Source of the DNA: JAAYXS01 sp964550375 | GTDB lineage: Bacteria; Planctomycetota; Phycisphaerae; UBA1845; Fen-1342 | Direction of reading: 5' to 3' | Assembly (NCBI GenBank): GCA_964550375.1 | Contig: CAZJYX010000009.1 | Coordinates: 62,001 to 126,000 of the forward strand | Length of the DNA stretch: 64,000 nt | Shown here: piece by piece, positions 9,801 to 16,859 of the stretch | Layout of the letters: every line of letters starts with the position of its first letter | Numbering within the stretch: the stretch's first letter is position 1 | Translations under genes and position numbers: made by a program | The notes under the pieces: generated by a model | What the model was told of the DNA's origin: nothing | Database searches by the model: none | What the model saw: only the letters and a program-made list of their open reading frames with translations

Positions 9801-9871
9801 TTGATCGTCTTGGCCTTCGCCGGCGACTCGACGATCACCAACGACTTACTGTCTGCCCTTCGCTTTGACAT
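6827..9871 (-). CDS. topA: DNA topoisomerase I with six C-terminal zinc ribbons
   Basis: This 1014-aa type IA topoisomerase starts with the Toprim domain (LVIVESPAKAKTINKYLG; acidic DRDREGEAIAWHL near residue 90). The active-site tyrosine is about residue 366 in GLITYMRTDSTNL. The enzyme relaxes negative supercoils by cutting and passing single strands. After about residue 665 come six successive four-cysteine zinc ribbons of the pattern CxxC...CxxxPxC, more than the few found in the E. coli enzyme. A low-complexity Ala/Gly/Asn linker separates ribbons four and five. No clear Shine-Dalgarno precedes the ATG. The upstream 400 bases lead to a divergent tRNA gene. Confidence 0.96.
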   Translation of the reverse strand: MSKRRADSKSLVIVESPAKAKTINKYLGSGYVVKASMGHVRDLPQRDFGIDISDDFKPTYEVVRGRTKVVAELKKLAETAPEVFLATDRDREGEAIAWHLVEALDLSPDKVRRVIFNEITRRAITEAFGSAHHIDLARVNAQQARRILDRIVGYELSPLLWKKIAKGLSAGRVQSVAVRLIVEREREIRAFVPEESWKIVAYLAPDAAALDALRADWRAFAAEERTQKDQQTWLRERGCFRTELAAVGGEPFAATNADAALAVADALGYRLAQLERVAWQEYAHLGLEQVRPDGGLDPASAPALTVSELQTKRTVTKPAAPFTTASLQQAASTALRFSAARTMRTAQTLYEGVDINGEGAVGLITYMRTDSTNLAGEAVEAVRHLIAQQYGPQYVPEHANVYGKRQARAQEAHEAIRPTDAGRTPESLRAALTTDQHRLYELIWKRFVSCQMTPAEWDSTSVTVGCDTRLGEARFAGAGRKLVFDGFMRVAGVTSEDQLLPPMAEGDRLGLIELEPRQQFTSPPPRYTEASLVKRLESDGIGRPSTYAAIIETIQSRGYVEQAERKFSPTALGELVTDKLVAHFPKIMDVKFTSFMEDELDKIEEAHLDWVRVLNEFYEPFRELLAKARDEMEVTRGKPSEYTCPECNAPMVYRWSKTGQFLACSGYPRCKGTLNVDRAGKPVLPTQTEHNCEQCGRPMVLRQARNGQFLGCSGYPECRGTLPCNEQGEPLRLVTEKELETPCEACGEGALVVKRKGRRSFLGCNRFPECKNTAPLPADVRLEKKPAPPPEEAGVTCDKCGRPMVLRSGSRGRFIACSGFPKCRNTKPFDKLAELRAANGANGSPAEANGPAAAPEKGESAPNGAGGNGKVNHDPKFGDAPTGFAWTRTGRPVVEVMPEPGTLRCPECGSTMELKRGRFGPFFSCTNFPQCKFNSNLRGEAKKQAEEMMPAPARPRPIPTDIPCEDCGKPMVVRQGRRGKFLGCGAYPKCKSTKELPPGFNVEEAEALVRAADA

Positions 9872-10276
9872 GGCACATTTCTAAGTTGCCGAAAATAATA
9901 GTCTTAACCAGCAGCCGCCAGCGCGGCGCCACGCTATTGGCTGCACCGCGCCAAGTCCTGCGCTGCCGCACTTCGGCAGATGTGTAGCCAAGGTTCCCGG
10001 ACTGTCAAGCATACTCGGCCGAAAGGTCACCAAGGTTTACCCGCACCCGGCCGTACGGGCGAAATCCGCAGGTCCTATAATAGTCAGCTAAGATCATTCT
10101 AAGGAGCGTTGGCGGCTACCCTGTAACCGCCCCCACCCGCCTTGCCCAGCTTTTTCTCGATTTCAAGGATTCTTGGCGAATGGGCTGGACATCTAACGCG
10201 CCCGCGCACGCTTGACGGCTTTTCACCGCGGCACTGTTCCCATACTCCGGCGGCCGGTTATCATGCCTGCTGCGGC
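9872..10276. other. Intergenic region between topA and tRNA-Leu
   Basis: No gene is seen in these 405 bases. A TATAAT hexamer lies at 10076-10081 on the plus strand, but there is no convincing -35 at the right distance. An inverted GGCGG/CCGCC pair lies nearby, around 10111-10131. TTGACG at 10212-10217 and TATCAT at 10259-10264 are too far apart to form one promoter. Confidence 0.4.
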
Positions 10277-10359
10277 GCGAGAGTGGCGGAATTGGCAGAC
10301 GCGCTAGATTTAGGTTCTAGTGGGCTAGTCCCGTGGGGGTTCGAGTCCCCCCTCTCGCA
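10277..10359 (+). tRNA. tRNA-Leu (anticodon UAG)
   Basis: The 83-base gene folds as a class II tRNA. The acceptor arms GCGAGAG and CTCTCGC pair perfectly and the discriminator base is A. The D-arm contains TGGCAGACG, and the anticodon stem CTAGA/TCTAG encloses the loop TTTAGGT with anticodon TAG. A long variable arm follows, then a T-arm GGGGGTTCGAGTCCCCC. The long variable arm, the A discriminator and the anticodon identify leucine, reading CUN codons. CCA is not encoded. Confidence 0.95.
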
Positions 10360-10366
10360 ATAGCAT

Positions 10367-10402
10367 CCCCATGTTCGGCGGCCTGCCGCCGGCATGTTGG
10401 GG
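10367..10402. terminator. Hairpin between tRNA-Leu and a convergent gene
   Basis: Arms CGGCGG (10376-10381) and CCGCCG (10386-10391) form a stem with a 4-base loop, extended by CCCCA/TGGGG across an internal loop. It lies between the tRNA and the stop of the convergent gene. No T-tract is present, so termination is an inference from position. Confidence 0.35.
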
Positions 10403-10404
10403 GC

Positions 10405-11859
10405 CTAGTGGGGGTCGAGCCACTCGACCCACATGCGGCAGTGCTTGAAATCGACCGTCATCGTCTTGAACTGCCGCATAATCGCCATGCCCACCAGCAG
10501 GTCGCTCTGGACGCCCAGCATTGGCCCCAGCAGCGTGTCCAGCACGTCCAAGCCCAGACCGCCGAAGTTCTCGAACTTGCGGCCGGCAAATACGAAGTCG
10601 ATCCCCGGCGTGATGCTGATTTCCGGGGCCTGATCGGCGCCCACGCCGAGTGCTCCAACCACCGGCAGGGAGCGGATGGACTTGTCCGGGAAAAGCATCT
10701 TCAAGCGACTGGTCGAGACGGCGAAGACGTCGGCGCCGCTATCCAGCAAGGCGGCCACCGGTTCGCCGGCGAGAGTCAACGTAGTAATCATCTTGGCGTC
10801 GCCGATCAGCCAGAGCGGAACTTCCTGCCCCGGGCCGGGCTTGTCGGATCCCGGGGTGACCGTCAGGCGTCCGGTCTCGAAGTCCAGCGTCATGCGGCCA
10901 TCGGCGAAAATCCCCGTGCCGATGATCCCGTCGGCCGCGAATGCAACCGCCTTGCGCACGTCGAACGTGCGCGCGAGCACTCGGCGGCAGGTGATGCCGC
11001 CCACGCGCAGCTCGTCGATCAGGGATTGGCCGGATTGGTCCTTGCCGGCCACGCCGTGGATGGTGGCCGTGCTGATTGTCTCCAGGCCCAGCTCCTCCGC
11101 GACGGCGCTGTCGATTGAGAGCGTGATGCTGCCGCCCGTGTCCACGATCATGCGGTAGGGGCCCCGTCCATTGATCATCACGTCGCAGCCGGGCAGGTTG
11201 ACCAGCGGGATGACCGGCATGGCGGCGCTGCCGCCGGCGGTCAACTGGTTCACCGGGGCGGAGCCGATGGCGTCGAAGAAGTCGGCCAGGCCTTCGATCT
11301 GGTCGGCAATGTGGATCTCCGGGTAGCCGTTGGCCGGATCGACGCGCTCCTGCGCAATACGAATCAGCTTACCCAGGCCCTCGAAGCGGTTGGCCGTCGC
11401 GCGGGCCATGAGGACATGCAGCAGATCTGCCGCCGAGAGTCCGTCCAGGGCTGCGAGCCGCTCCGCCGTGGCCAGGGCCCGTTCGATTTCGCCGCGTGCC
11501 AGCGAGATGGTCGTCAGTACGCTCAGATCGACGCGCTCCCGCGACTCTGCCGACAGCCGACTTGCCAGCCGGCCGGCGTCATCCAGGTGTCCGGCGCGCC
11601 ACAGGGCCCGGGCTGCCGGCCCGACCAACTCGGCGGCGTCGGGATGCTTCTCGATCGCTGCGTTGGCGAGTTCGAGGCCGGCTCGCCAGTCGTCGGCCCG
11701 CCAGGCAGTCTCCAGGGCGCTGCGGTAAGCCAAGACGCTCTGCTGTTCGCGCGCCGCCTCGAGCGCTGCGGCCAGCTTGTCGCGCCACGGATTGTCCGCC
11801 TTCTCGCCCGCGACAATGAAGAACAGCACCGCTACCGCCAGCACCTGAGAAAGCGACAT
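10405..11859 (-). CDS. Exported retropepsin-like aspartic protease family protein
   Basis: The 484-aa product has an N-terminal signal segment (SLSQVLAVAVLFFIVAG), an alpha-helical TPR-like region (about residues 25-180), and two retropepsin-type half-domains. The first carries MIVDTGGS and the second ALLDSGAD, each the D-T/S-G catalytic motif, so the two could pair in one chain like a pepsin or act as separate folds. The ATG at 11859 is preferred over the one at 11871 because GAGGTG lies six bases before it; the much longer upstream frame is antisense to the sigma factor gene and is not credible. It is divergent from the ECF sigma gene. The substrate is unknown. Confidence 0.75.
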   Translation of the reverse strand: MSLSQVLAVAVLFFIVAGEKADNPWRDKLAAALEAAREQQSVLAYRSALETAWRADDWRAGLELANAAIEKHPDAAELVGPAARALWRAGHLDDAGRLASRLSAESRERVDLSVLTTISLARGEIERALATAERLAALDGLSAADLLHVLMARATANRFEGLGKLIRIAQERVDPANGYPEIHIADQIEGLADFFDAIGSAPVNQLTAGGSAAMPVIPLVNLPGCDVMINGRGPYRMIVDTGGSITLSIDSAVAEELGLETISTATIHGVAGKDQSGQSLIDELRVGGITCRRVLARTFDVRKAVAFAADGIIGTGIFADGRMTLDFETGRLTVTPGSDKPGPGQEVPLWLIGDAKMITTLTLAGEPVAALLDSGADVFAVSTSRLKMLFPDKSIRSLPVVGALGVGADQAPEISITPGIDFVFAGRKFENFGGLGLDVLDTLLGPMLGVQSDLLVGMAIMRQFKTMTVDFKHCRMWVEWLDPH

Positions 11860-11937
11860 TGAGCACCTCATGATTGCAGGAGCGCGCCGACGATGCGGAA
11901 CGTCACACTGGCATCGCTCCAAGCTCCGCCAGCATCC

Positions 11938-11966
11938 ACTATCCTCGCCGCGGGGCACAGCGCCAA
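11938..11966 (-). promoter_or_regulatory. Possible promoter of the retropepsin-like gene
   Basis: Minus-strand TTGGCG (11961-11966) and GATAGT (11938-11943) are 17 bases apart, each matching the sigma70 consensus at four of six positions. The rest of the 426-base gap to the sigma factor gene (11860-12285) shows no further clear signal. Confidence 0.3.
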
Positions 11967-12285
11967 GGCGGCAATCGTGCGAAAGTACTGCCGGCGTGCG
12001 GTAGCGGCCCTCCGCCTTGGGGGCGCGGTCTGGTCCGGACAGGGCGACGGCGCGGGACGCACGCTGTATCGGCGGCGTTTCGGCCGGCGCGCCGCACAGG
12101 CCGGCAGGGCTGTGGACAGATTGACGCTTGCGCGGGTGGTCAGTCGTCGCCGTGTAGCCCATAATCTCAGGCCGGTAAGGAGCATCCCCGCCAGCTTCGG
12201 CCGCCGTAGTGCTGGTCGGGAATACCCGCATCCTATCAGCGGTTTCCAAGTACAGGACGCCGGCGACGCCGGTGCACAAGGCCTT

Positions 12286-12840
12286 ATGCCGAACGAAGGC
12301 GAGCGCTCGTTCGAAGAGTTGGCCGTTCCACATCTGGAAACGGTCTATCGGATCGCTCGCCGACTGGCGGGGGGCGAGCACGACGCGGAAGACCTGGTGC
12401 AGGAGACTTATCTCAAAGCCTACCGGGCTTTTGAGCGCTTTGAGATTCGCGAATACGGGATCAGGCCGTGGTTGCTGAAGATCCTGCACAACACGTACCT
12501 GAACCGCGTCGCTCGCCAGAAGCGCGGCCCCAAGGCCGTCGATCAACAGACGCTTGACCAGGTGCAGGCCGATACGGCGCGGCACGCGCCGCCTGACCTG
12601 GACTACGAGAATGTTGATGAGGAGGTCAAACGGGCGATTGACGCGCTGCCGACCGAATTCCGGACCGTGTTGCTCATGTGGGCGACCATGGAACTGAGCT
12701 ACCAGGAAATCGCGGACGTGTTGAGCATTCCGATCGGCACGGTCATGAGTCGGCTTCACCGGGCCCGGCAGAATCTGGCCCGCGAGCTTGAGAGTTTTGC
12801 GCGCGAGCAGCGCATTGGCGGGCCGCCGAGGAAACCATGA
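12286..12840 (+). CDS. ECF sigma factor
   Basis: A 184-aa sigma70-family factor of the extracytoplasmic-function type. Region 2 reads HLETVYRIARRLAGGEHDAEDLVQETYLKAYRAF (split across the domain) with RPWLLKILHNTYLN; region 4 is ALPTEFRTVLLMWATMELSY followed by the helix-turn-helix EIADVLSIPIGTVMSRLHRAR. It should direct RNA polymerase to a small regulon in response to an envelope signal. The ATG at 12286 matches where homology begins, though the frame is open upstream and no clear Shine-Dalgarno is visible. The stop overlaps the next start by four bases (ATGA), which couples it to the anti-sigma gene. Confidence 0.9.
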   Translation: MPNEGERSFEELAVPHLETVYRIARRLAGGEHDAEDLVQETYLKAYRAFERFEIREYGIRPWLLKILHNTYLNRVARQKRGPKAVDQQTLDQVQADTARHAPPDLDYENVDEEVKRAIDALPTEFRTVLLMWATMELSYQEIADVLSIPIGTVMSRLHRARQNLARELESFAREQRIGGPPRKP

Positions 12841-13844
12841 ATTCGTCGGACTTCGGGACACAGTTGGAGCTCTACGCTGACGGCGAACTGGACGACCCCG
12901 TTTGTCAATTGATCGAGGCCGCCTTCGCACAGCAGCCGGCGGCGCGCGCGGAGGTGGCCCGCTGGCGCGCCCTGCGTGCGTCCGCCCATCGCGGACTGCG
13001 CAGCACCCCCGTGCCGCCCGACCTGCGCCAACGCGTGACGGAGCTGTTGACGCAGCAGCGGCGCCGACCGCTCCGCAGAATCTGGCCGCTCGCGGCGACC
13101 ATGGCGGCCGCGGCAGCCCTGCTGCTCCTTACCGTCTCGTACCGCGTGCCTAACCAGACGGCCGCGCCGTCAGCCGTGCATCTCGTGGCCGCCGCGGACT
13201 TCGCGCACATCTGCGAAAAATGTGCCCGGGCCAGACACCACGACTCGCTGCAAGTCGCGCGACTGTCCGCGGCTCAGGCCGCCGATGTGGTCCAGGCTGA
13301 TGCGGCGTCGCATTTCGCCGCCGGGACGCCGGACTTTCAGGCCCGTGGTTTCTGCCTGACGGGCGGCTGTCGCTGCTCGCCCGTGCCGGGTGTTCCGGCC
13401 GTGCACCTGCATTACTGCCGCGGGGCGGACGTGCCGGCCGGATCGGCCGAGATCAAGGACGTTGTTTCGTTCTTCATACTGGCCGCGCCGGTGAAGTTCA
13501 CTGATGGTGCACCATCTACACTGGCGGACTGCGGCGCTGCGCAGCAGCGGCGTGCGTACCACGTGGCTCACACCGCCGACGCGTTCAACGTCGTTGGCTG
13601 GCGCGAGCACACTTGCAGCTACGCCGTGTGCGGCGGCCTGGGCGGTGAGGAACTCATACGGCTCGCCGAGGGTGTGGACGTTGCCGCGCTCACGCCGACG
13701 GAATTTGCCGGCTGGGCGGACGTGAGCAGGTTGCGTTCATGGCCGGCGTTCGTGGTCGGACTGATAGGCGTGGCCGGGTGGCTGCTGGCGCGACGCCGGC
13801 ATGCGCCGCGCGCGGCGCCGGTGGCGGTTGTCCGCGAACGTTAG
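12837..13844 (+). CDS. Cys-rich transmembrane anti-sigma factor
   Basis: The 335-aa protein begins with a cytoplasmic anti-sigma segment (LELYADGELDDPVCQLIEAA), then a transmembrane helix at about residues 82-101 and a long periplasmic part, and ends with a second hydrophobic helix (FVVGLIGVAGWLLARRRH). The periplasmic part contains the pattern VSFFIL...GWREHTCSYAVCGGLGGEELIRLA, typical of sensor tails of sigma-factor regulators, plus an unusual number of cysteines: CEKC, FCLTGGCRC, HYC, DCG, TCS, VCG. It probably holds the preceding sigma factor until a signal, perhaps redox or metal related, releases it. The four-base overlap with the sigma gene supports the pairing. Confidence 0.8.
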   Translation: MNSSDFGTQLELYADGELDDPVCQLIEAAFAQQPAARAEVARWRALRASAHRGLRSTPVPPDLRQRVTELLTQQRRRPLRRIWPLAATMAAAAALLLLTVSYRVPNQTAAPSAVHLVAAADFAHICEKCARARHHDSLQVARLSAAQAADVVQADAASHFAAGTPDFQARGFCLTGGCRCSPVPGVPAVHLHYCRGADVPAGSAEIKDVVSFFILAAPVKFTDGAPSTLADCGAAQQRRAYHVAHTADAFNVVGWREHTCSYAVCGGLGGEELIRLAEGVDVAALTPTEFAGWADVSRLRSWPAFVVGLIGVAGWLLARRRHAPRAAPVAVVRER

Positions 13845-13876
13845 CGGCCGCGGCCGACAGTCCGGGCGCAGGGGGT

Positions 13877-14470
13877 CTACGGCTCGGCTTTGATCAGGGC
13901 GTAGTCAACGCGGAAGCCGCCTGGTACGTCGGGGTCTTCCACGAAAGTGAATATCAACTCATCGCCGCACTCGAAGTGCACGCCCAGCAGCTTCTCGATG
14001 CCCAGGGCCGTGCCGACCGTGGCGATGGCGGCGAGCTCAGAATCCTCCGGCTGATCGGAAAAGTGCACGACCGTGTCGAAGGCATCCGGGTCGAACGTGG
14101 CCGTCTGGTTCGCCTCCGTATCGATGACACGTTGGTACAGCTCCTCGGTACCGATCGCGACATTCCGGGCGCAAGTCAGATTGACCGGCCCATTGGCGGC
14201 GTACGGTGCCAAGCGCAACTGCCGGAAGTTGATGGTTCCGGGCGGGTCGCGGTCCAGTGAGTTCCATGAGGCGTACGAGAACGACGCGCGGTAGGGCGTG
14301 TCGTTTATGAACAGAATGGATACGTTCCCGGTGAGTTCGGCCGTCTGGTTCAGAACCAGGTTCACGCAGCCATGCAGCAGCGCGCCGACCGCCGACAAGA
14401 TCACCAGGCCGACCGTCAGCCGGGCCGGCTCCGTCAGGAAACGGGCATGTGTTTTGCGCGACATCGGCAT
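13877..14470 (-). CDS. Lipoprotein of unknown function
   Basis: A 197-aa protein with a lipoprotein signal peptide; hydrophobic core VGLVILSAVGALL is followed by lipobox LLHGC. The mature part is acidic and beta-rich, beginning NLVLNQTAELTGNVSILFIN, with GFRVDYALIKAEP at the end. Two cysteines (LTCARN and FECGDE) could form a disulfide. No family is recognised. The ATG at 14470 is chosen for the signal peptide; a second ATG lies six bases downstream. It is convergent with the anti-sigma gene. Confidence 0.65.
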   Translation of the reverse strand: MPMSRKTHARFLTEPARLTVGLVILSAVGALLHGCVNLVLNQTAELTGNVSILFINDTPYRASFSYASWNSLDRDPPGTINFRQLRLAPYAANGPVNLTCARNVAIGTEELYQRVIDTEANQTATFDPDAFDTVVHFSDQPEDSELAAIATVGTALGIEKLLGVHFECGDELIFTFVEDPDVPGGFRVDYALIKAEP

Positions 14471-14573
14471 TCGTCTCACTACGGGCTGCTGCTCAGGGCC
14501 GGGCAAGCCGTCCGGCCGCCAGCTTCGCGCGCCGTCCATCTTATCGGCACGCCACTACGATCGTGGACAATGT

Positions 14574-14585
14574 TAGCCCGGGCTA
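14574..14585. repeat. 12-bp palindrome in a divergent intergenic region
   Basis: TAGCCCGGGCTA is a perfect palindrome lying about 100 bases upstream of the minus-strand lipoprotein and upstream of the promoter of the plus-strand lipoprotein. It could be an operator. Confidence 0.25.
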
Positions 14586-14665
14586 GGGCCGGACGCCAAC
14601 CGGATTGCCTGGTACTGACCAAAGCCTGCCGCCGGGGCGTATTGCTACTGACCGTTCAGCCTGAG

Positions 14666-14693
14666 TTGACGAACAGCCGGGGGTGTCAATAAT
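14666..14693 (+). promoter_or_regulatory. Promoter of the repeat lipoprotein gene
   Basis: TTGACG (14666-14671) and AATAAT (14688-14693) are 16 bases apart and each matches sigma70 consensus at five of six positions. An inverted TTGAC/GTCAA pair overlaps the promoter. The predicted leader is about 150 bases. Confidence 0.45.
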
Positions 14694-14848
14694 GCTTGCG
14701 GGCGGCAGGTCCGCCGCGGCCGCATTCGCCCGTCCGGCTCAGTGGTCGCTGCCCGTGATTTCATCGCGGCCGGAGGTGCTGCCGATAGGCTTATCGGCCT
14801 GTCGGTACAGCCGTGGGATGTGGCTGCTCGGGTAAGAGGTGCGAAGTC

Positions 14849-16348
14849 ATGCGGATGTCCTTGCTGGCGACAATCCTGCTCGGGTCGGCGTTTTCGGGTG
14901 CGACGTGCCTGCCGCTGCGCATCAACCCCAACGACGCCGGCGACCCACCCACGCAGTACGGGGTGTCAGTTCTGTCCCCATCGGTTGATCGAACGGTAGC
15001 CGAGGGCACCCAGGTGAGCATTCGCTGGACGGCCTTTGCCGCCACCGGCGTGCAGGGCACCGCATCCCTCTACGTCGAGTCTCGCAGCGACTTGACGCAA
15101 ACTGTTTTAGTAGAAGGGGTTGCCGTCATTGGCGGTGCCGTTACCAGCACTTCGGTCTGGGACACGACCGGGCACACCGGCTCGCCCTATGTGATCTACG
15201 CCAGCCTTGTCACCAATGCCGGAACGAAAACCGTGACGGGTCCCGGACGGATAACGGTTGATGCTCGCCCCGTGCTGACATTCACGCAGCCGACCGCCAA
15301 TACGACCTACAAGATCGGCGACGGTGAGTTGACCATCGGCTGGGAGGCCTACGACCCCGAGGGCGAGGGCGACGTGACCATCGCGCTCGACCCCGACGAC
15401 GACCCGACCAGCGGAAACGAGATTTTCATACGCGATGCCGGAATCACCGAGTCGGACGACGAGGTGACTTTTGACTGGACCGGTGAGGATCTTCTGGGCG
15501 AAGACGTGGCAGCGGGAACGTACCGGCTCATAGCGCTGCTGTCCGACGATCTTCACCCCGAGTTCGCCGTCGACTCCGGCATCCTGATCACCGTCGAGGA
15601 GGCGGACGACGACGGTGATGACGATGACGAGCTGGTCACCTTCAGCATCATCGAGCCGGAGGAGGACGTTGACTTCCTCACGACCGATGCAAGCTTGCAG
15701 ATCGTCGTCGGCGTCAACCAGTTCGACGACGTCCTGATCGACCTGAAGATCGACACAGATGATAACCACGGCAATGGCAATGAGTTAACGATACTGTCGC
15801 AGATGCTCGTCACCGGCGGGACAGAGACGGTGCCGTTTGACTGGGATGGTTCCCTGGTGGGCGGAGGCGACGCCGGGGCGGGCATCTACAAGGTGCTCGC
15901 CTTGATGAACACCGGCGGCACCTCTCCGCGGACTGCCGTCGGTGACGCCCTGATCTACCGGCGGACGGACGAGAACCAGCCGCTGATTGCCATCCTGCAG
16001 CCCGCGCAGGTGGAGTCGGTTCAGTACGGCGACTTAATGCCAATTCGCTGGCGCGACAATGACCCCACCGGCACGGCGACGATCACACTGACGATTGACG
16101 ACGACAACATTCCGGATCAGGGCGAGGACGGCAGCGATCCCGAAGACATGGCGGAGATCGAGATAGTCAGTGGCCTGGACGCCTCGACCTCGTTCGATGT
16201 CTACTTCTGGTCGATTTCCGCCACGCTTCCGCCCGGGACATACTACGTCTTCGCCTACATTGAGGAGAATCCGGATGGCGGCGGACCGGGGCTTACGCAC
16301 GTCTCGGTCGGGCCGGCACCCGTAGTCATCAAGGATCCGGCTGATTGA
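14849..16348 (+). CDS. Lipoprotein with four Asp-rich Ig-like repeats
   Basis: A 499-aa protein. The signal peptide MRMSLLATILLGSAFSGATC has lipobox SGATC. The mature chain is about four tandem beta-sandwich modules of 110-120 residues. Each opens with a phrase like VSIRWTA, LTIGWEAYDPEG, LQIVVGV or MPIRWRDNDPTG, then an acidic loop such as ALDPDDDPTSGNE, KIDTDDNHGNGNE or TIDDDNIPDQGEDG, and closes with GTYRLIALL, GIYKVLALM or GTYYVFAYI. The acidic loops suggest calcium binding. The chosen ATG follows AAGAGGTG. It is probably a surface lipoprotein; function unknown. Confidence 0.75.
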   Translation: MRMSLLATILLGSAFSGATCLPLRINPNDAGDPPTQYGVSVLSPSVDRTVAEGTQVSIRWTAFAATGVQGTASLYVESRSDLTQTVLVEGVAVIGGAVTSTSVWDTTGHTGSPYVIYASLVTNAGTKTVTGPGRITVDARPVLTFTQPTANTTYKIGDGELTIGWEAYDPEGEGDVTIALDPDDDPTSGNEIFIRDAGITESDDEVTFDWTGEDLLGEDVAAGTYRLIALLSDDLHPEFAVDSGILITVEEADDDGDDDDELVTFSIIEPEEDVDFLTTDASLQIVVGVNQFDDVLIDLKIDTDDNHGNGNELTILSQMLVTGGTETVPFDWDGSLVGGGDAGAGIYKVLALMNTGGTSPRTAVGDALIYRRTDENQPLIAILQPAQVESVQYGDLMPIRWRDNDPTGTATITLTIDDDNIPDQGEDGSDPEDMAEIEIVSGLDASTSFDVYFWSISATLPPGTYYVFAYIEENPDGGGPGLTHVSVGPAPVVIKDPAD

Positions 16349-16388
16349 ACCGCCGGTTAGCATTATGTTAGTGTCCGGCGCGGCCTGA

Positions 16389-16403
16389 GCGACCGGGGGT
16401 CGC
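16389..16403. terminator. Short hairpin after the repeat lipoprotein gene
   Basis: GCGACC and GGTCGC form a perfect 6-bp stem with a GGG loop about 40 bases after the stop. There is no T-run immediately after it, so it is only a weak terminator candidate. Confidence 0.25.
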
Positions 16404-16441
16404 CGGAGAGCTCCAAAATCCTTATTTTTGCGCGAGATACT

Positions 16442-16483
16442 TGTTTGATTGCCGGCCGATTACGATGTATCATATGTCAAACA
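16442..16483 (+). promoter_or_regulatory. feoAB promoter bracketed by an inverted repeat
   Basis: TTGATT (16445-16450) and TATCAT (16468-16473) are 17 bases apart, a good sigma70 promoter with predicted start near 16480. A perfect inverted repeat TGTTTGA (16442-16448) and TCAAACA (16477-16483) brackets it, one arm overlapping the -35 and the other the start site. That placement suits a repressor operator, plausibly iron-responsive given the downstream feo genes. Confidence 0.5.
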
Positions 16484-16529
16484 GATGTCAGCCTGTACGA
16501 ATTTGGCTGCGAACTGAGCGGAGAGCAGG

Positions 16530-16754
16530 ATGTCACTGGCCGGCGTTCCTCTTGATACCGTCTTTCGTGTCGCAGGTGTGCGCTCCGGCAACCCCCTGAG
16601 CATCAGGCTCATGGAGATGGGGTTGGTTGAGGGCGCGCCGGTCCAGGTATTGCGACGCGCGCCGTTGGGCGATCCCCTCCACGTGCGTCTGGGCGACTAC
16701 GAGTTGTCGCTGCGCGCCAGCGAAGCCGAACTCGTCGACGTCTCTCCCTACTGA
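16530..16754 (+). CDS. feoA: Ferrous iron transport protein A
   Basis: A 74-aa SH3-like FeoA protein: an opening PLDTVFRVAGV, the central IRLMEMGLVEGAPVQVLRRA and PLGDPLHVRLGDYELSLRASEAELV match the family throughout. FeoA is a small cytosolic partner needed for FeoB-driven ferrous iron uptake. The ATG follows GGAGAGCAGG. The feoB gene begins about 105 bases downstream on the same strand, and an operator-like promoter lies just upstream. Confidence 0.95.
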   Translation: MSLAGVPLDTVFRVAGVRSGNPLSIRLMEMGLVEGAPVQVLRRAPLGDPLHVRLGDYELSLRASEAELVDVSPY

Positions 16755-16859
16755 TTCCAATTGGGCGCGGCCTGGCTGCACGCCCGTTGTCCGCGCGGCG
16801 GGCGTGGTTGCAACCACGCGACCTGGTTGATGTAATGTGGCTTTCCGCCTGAGGGGTCC

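Noticed and set aside
10071..10086. TATAAT as promoter of tRNA-Leu
   Set aside because: There is no -35 at the right distance, and it lies about 200 bases upstream of the tRNA.
11860..12930. Upstream extension of the retropepsin-like frame to 841 residues
   Set aside because: The extension is antisense to the sigma factor, and the signal peptide and ribosome site mark the start at 11859.
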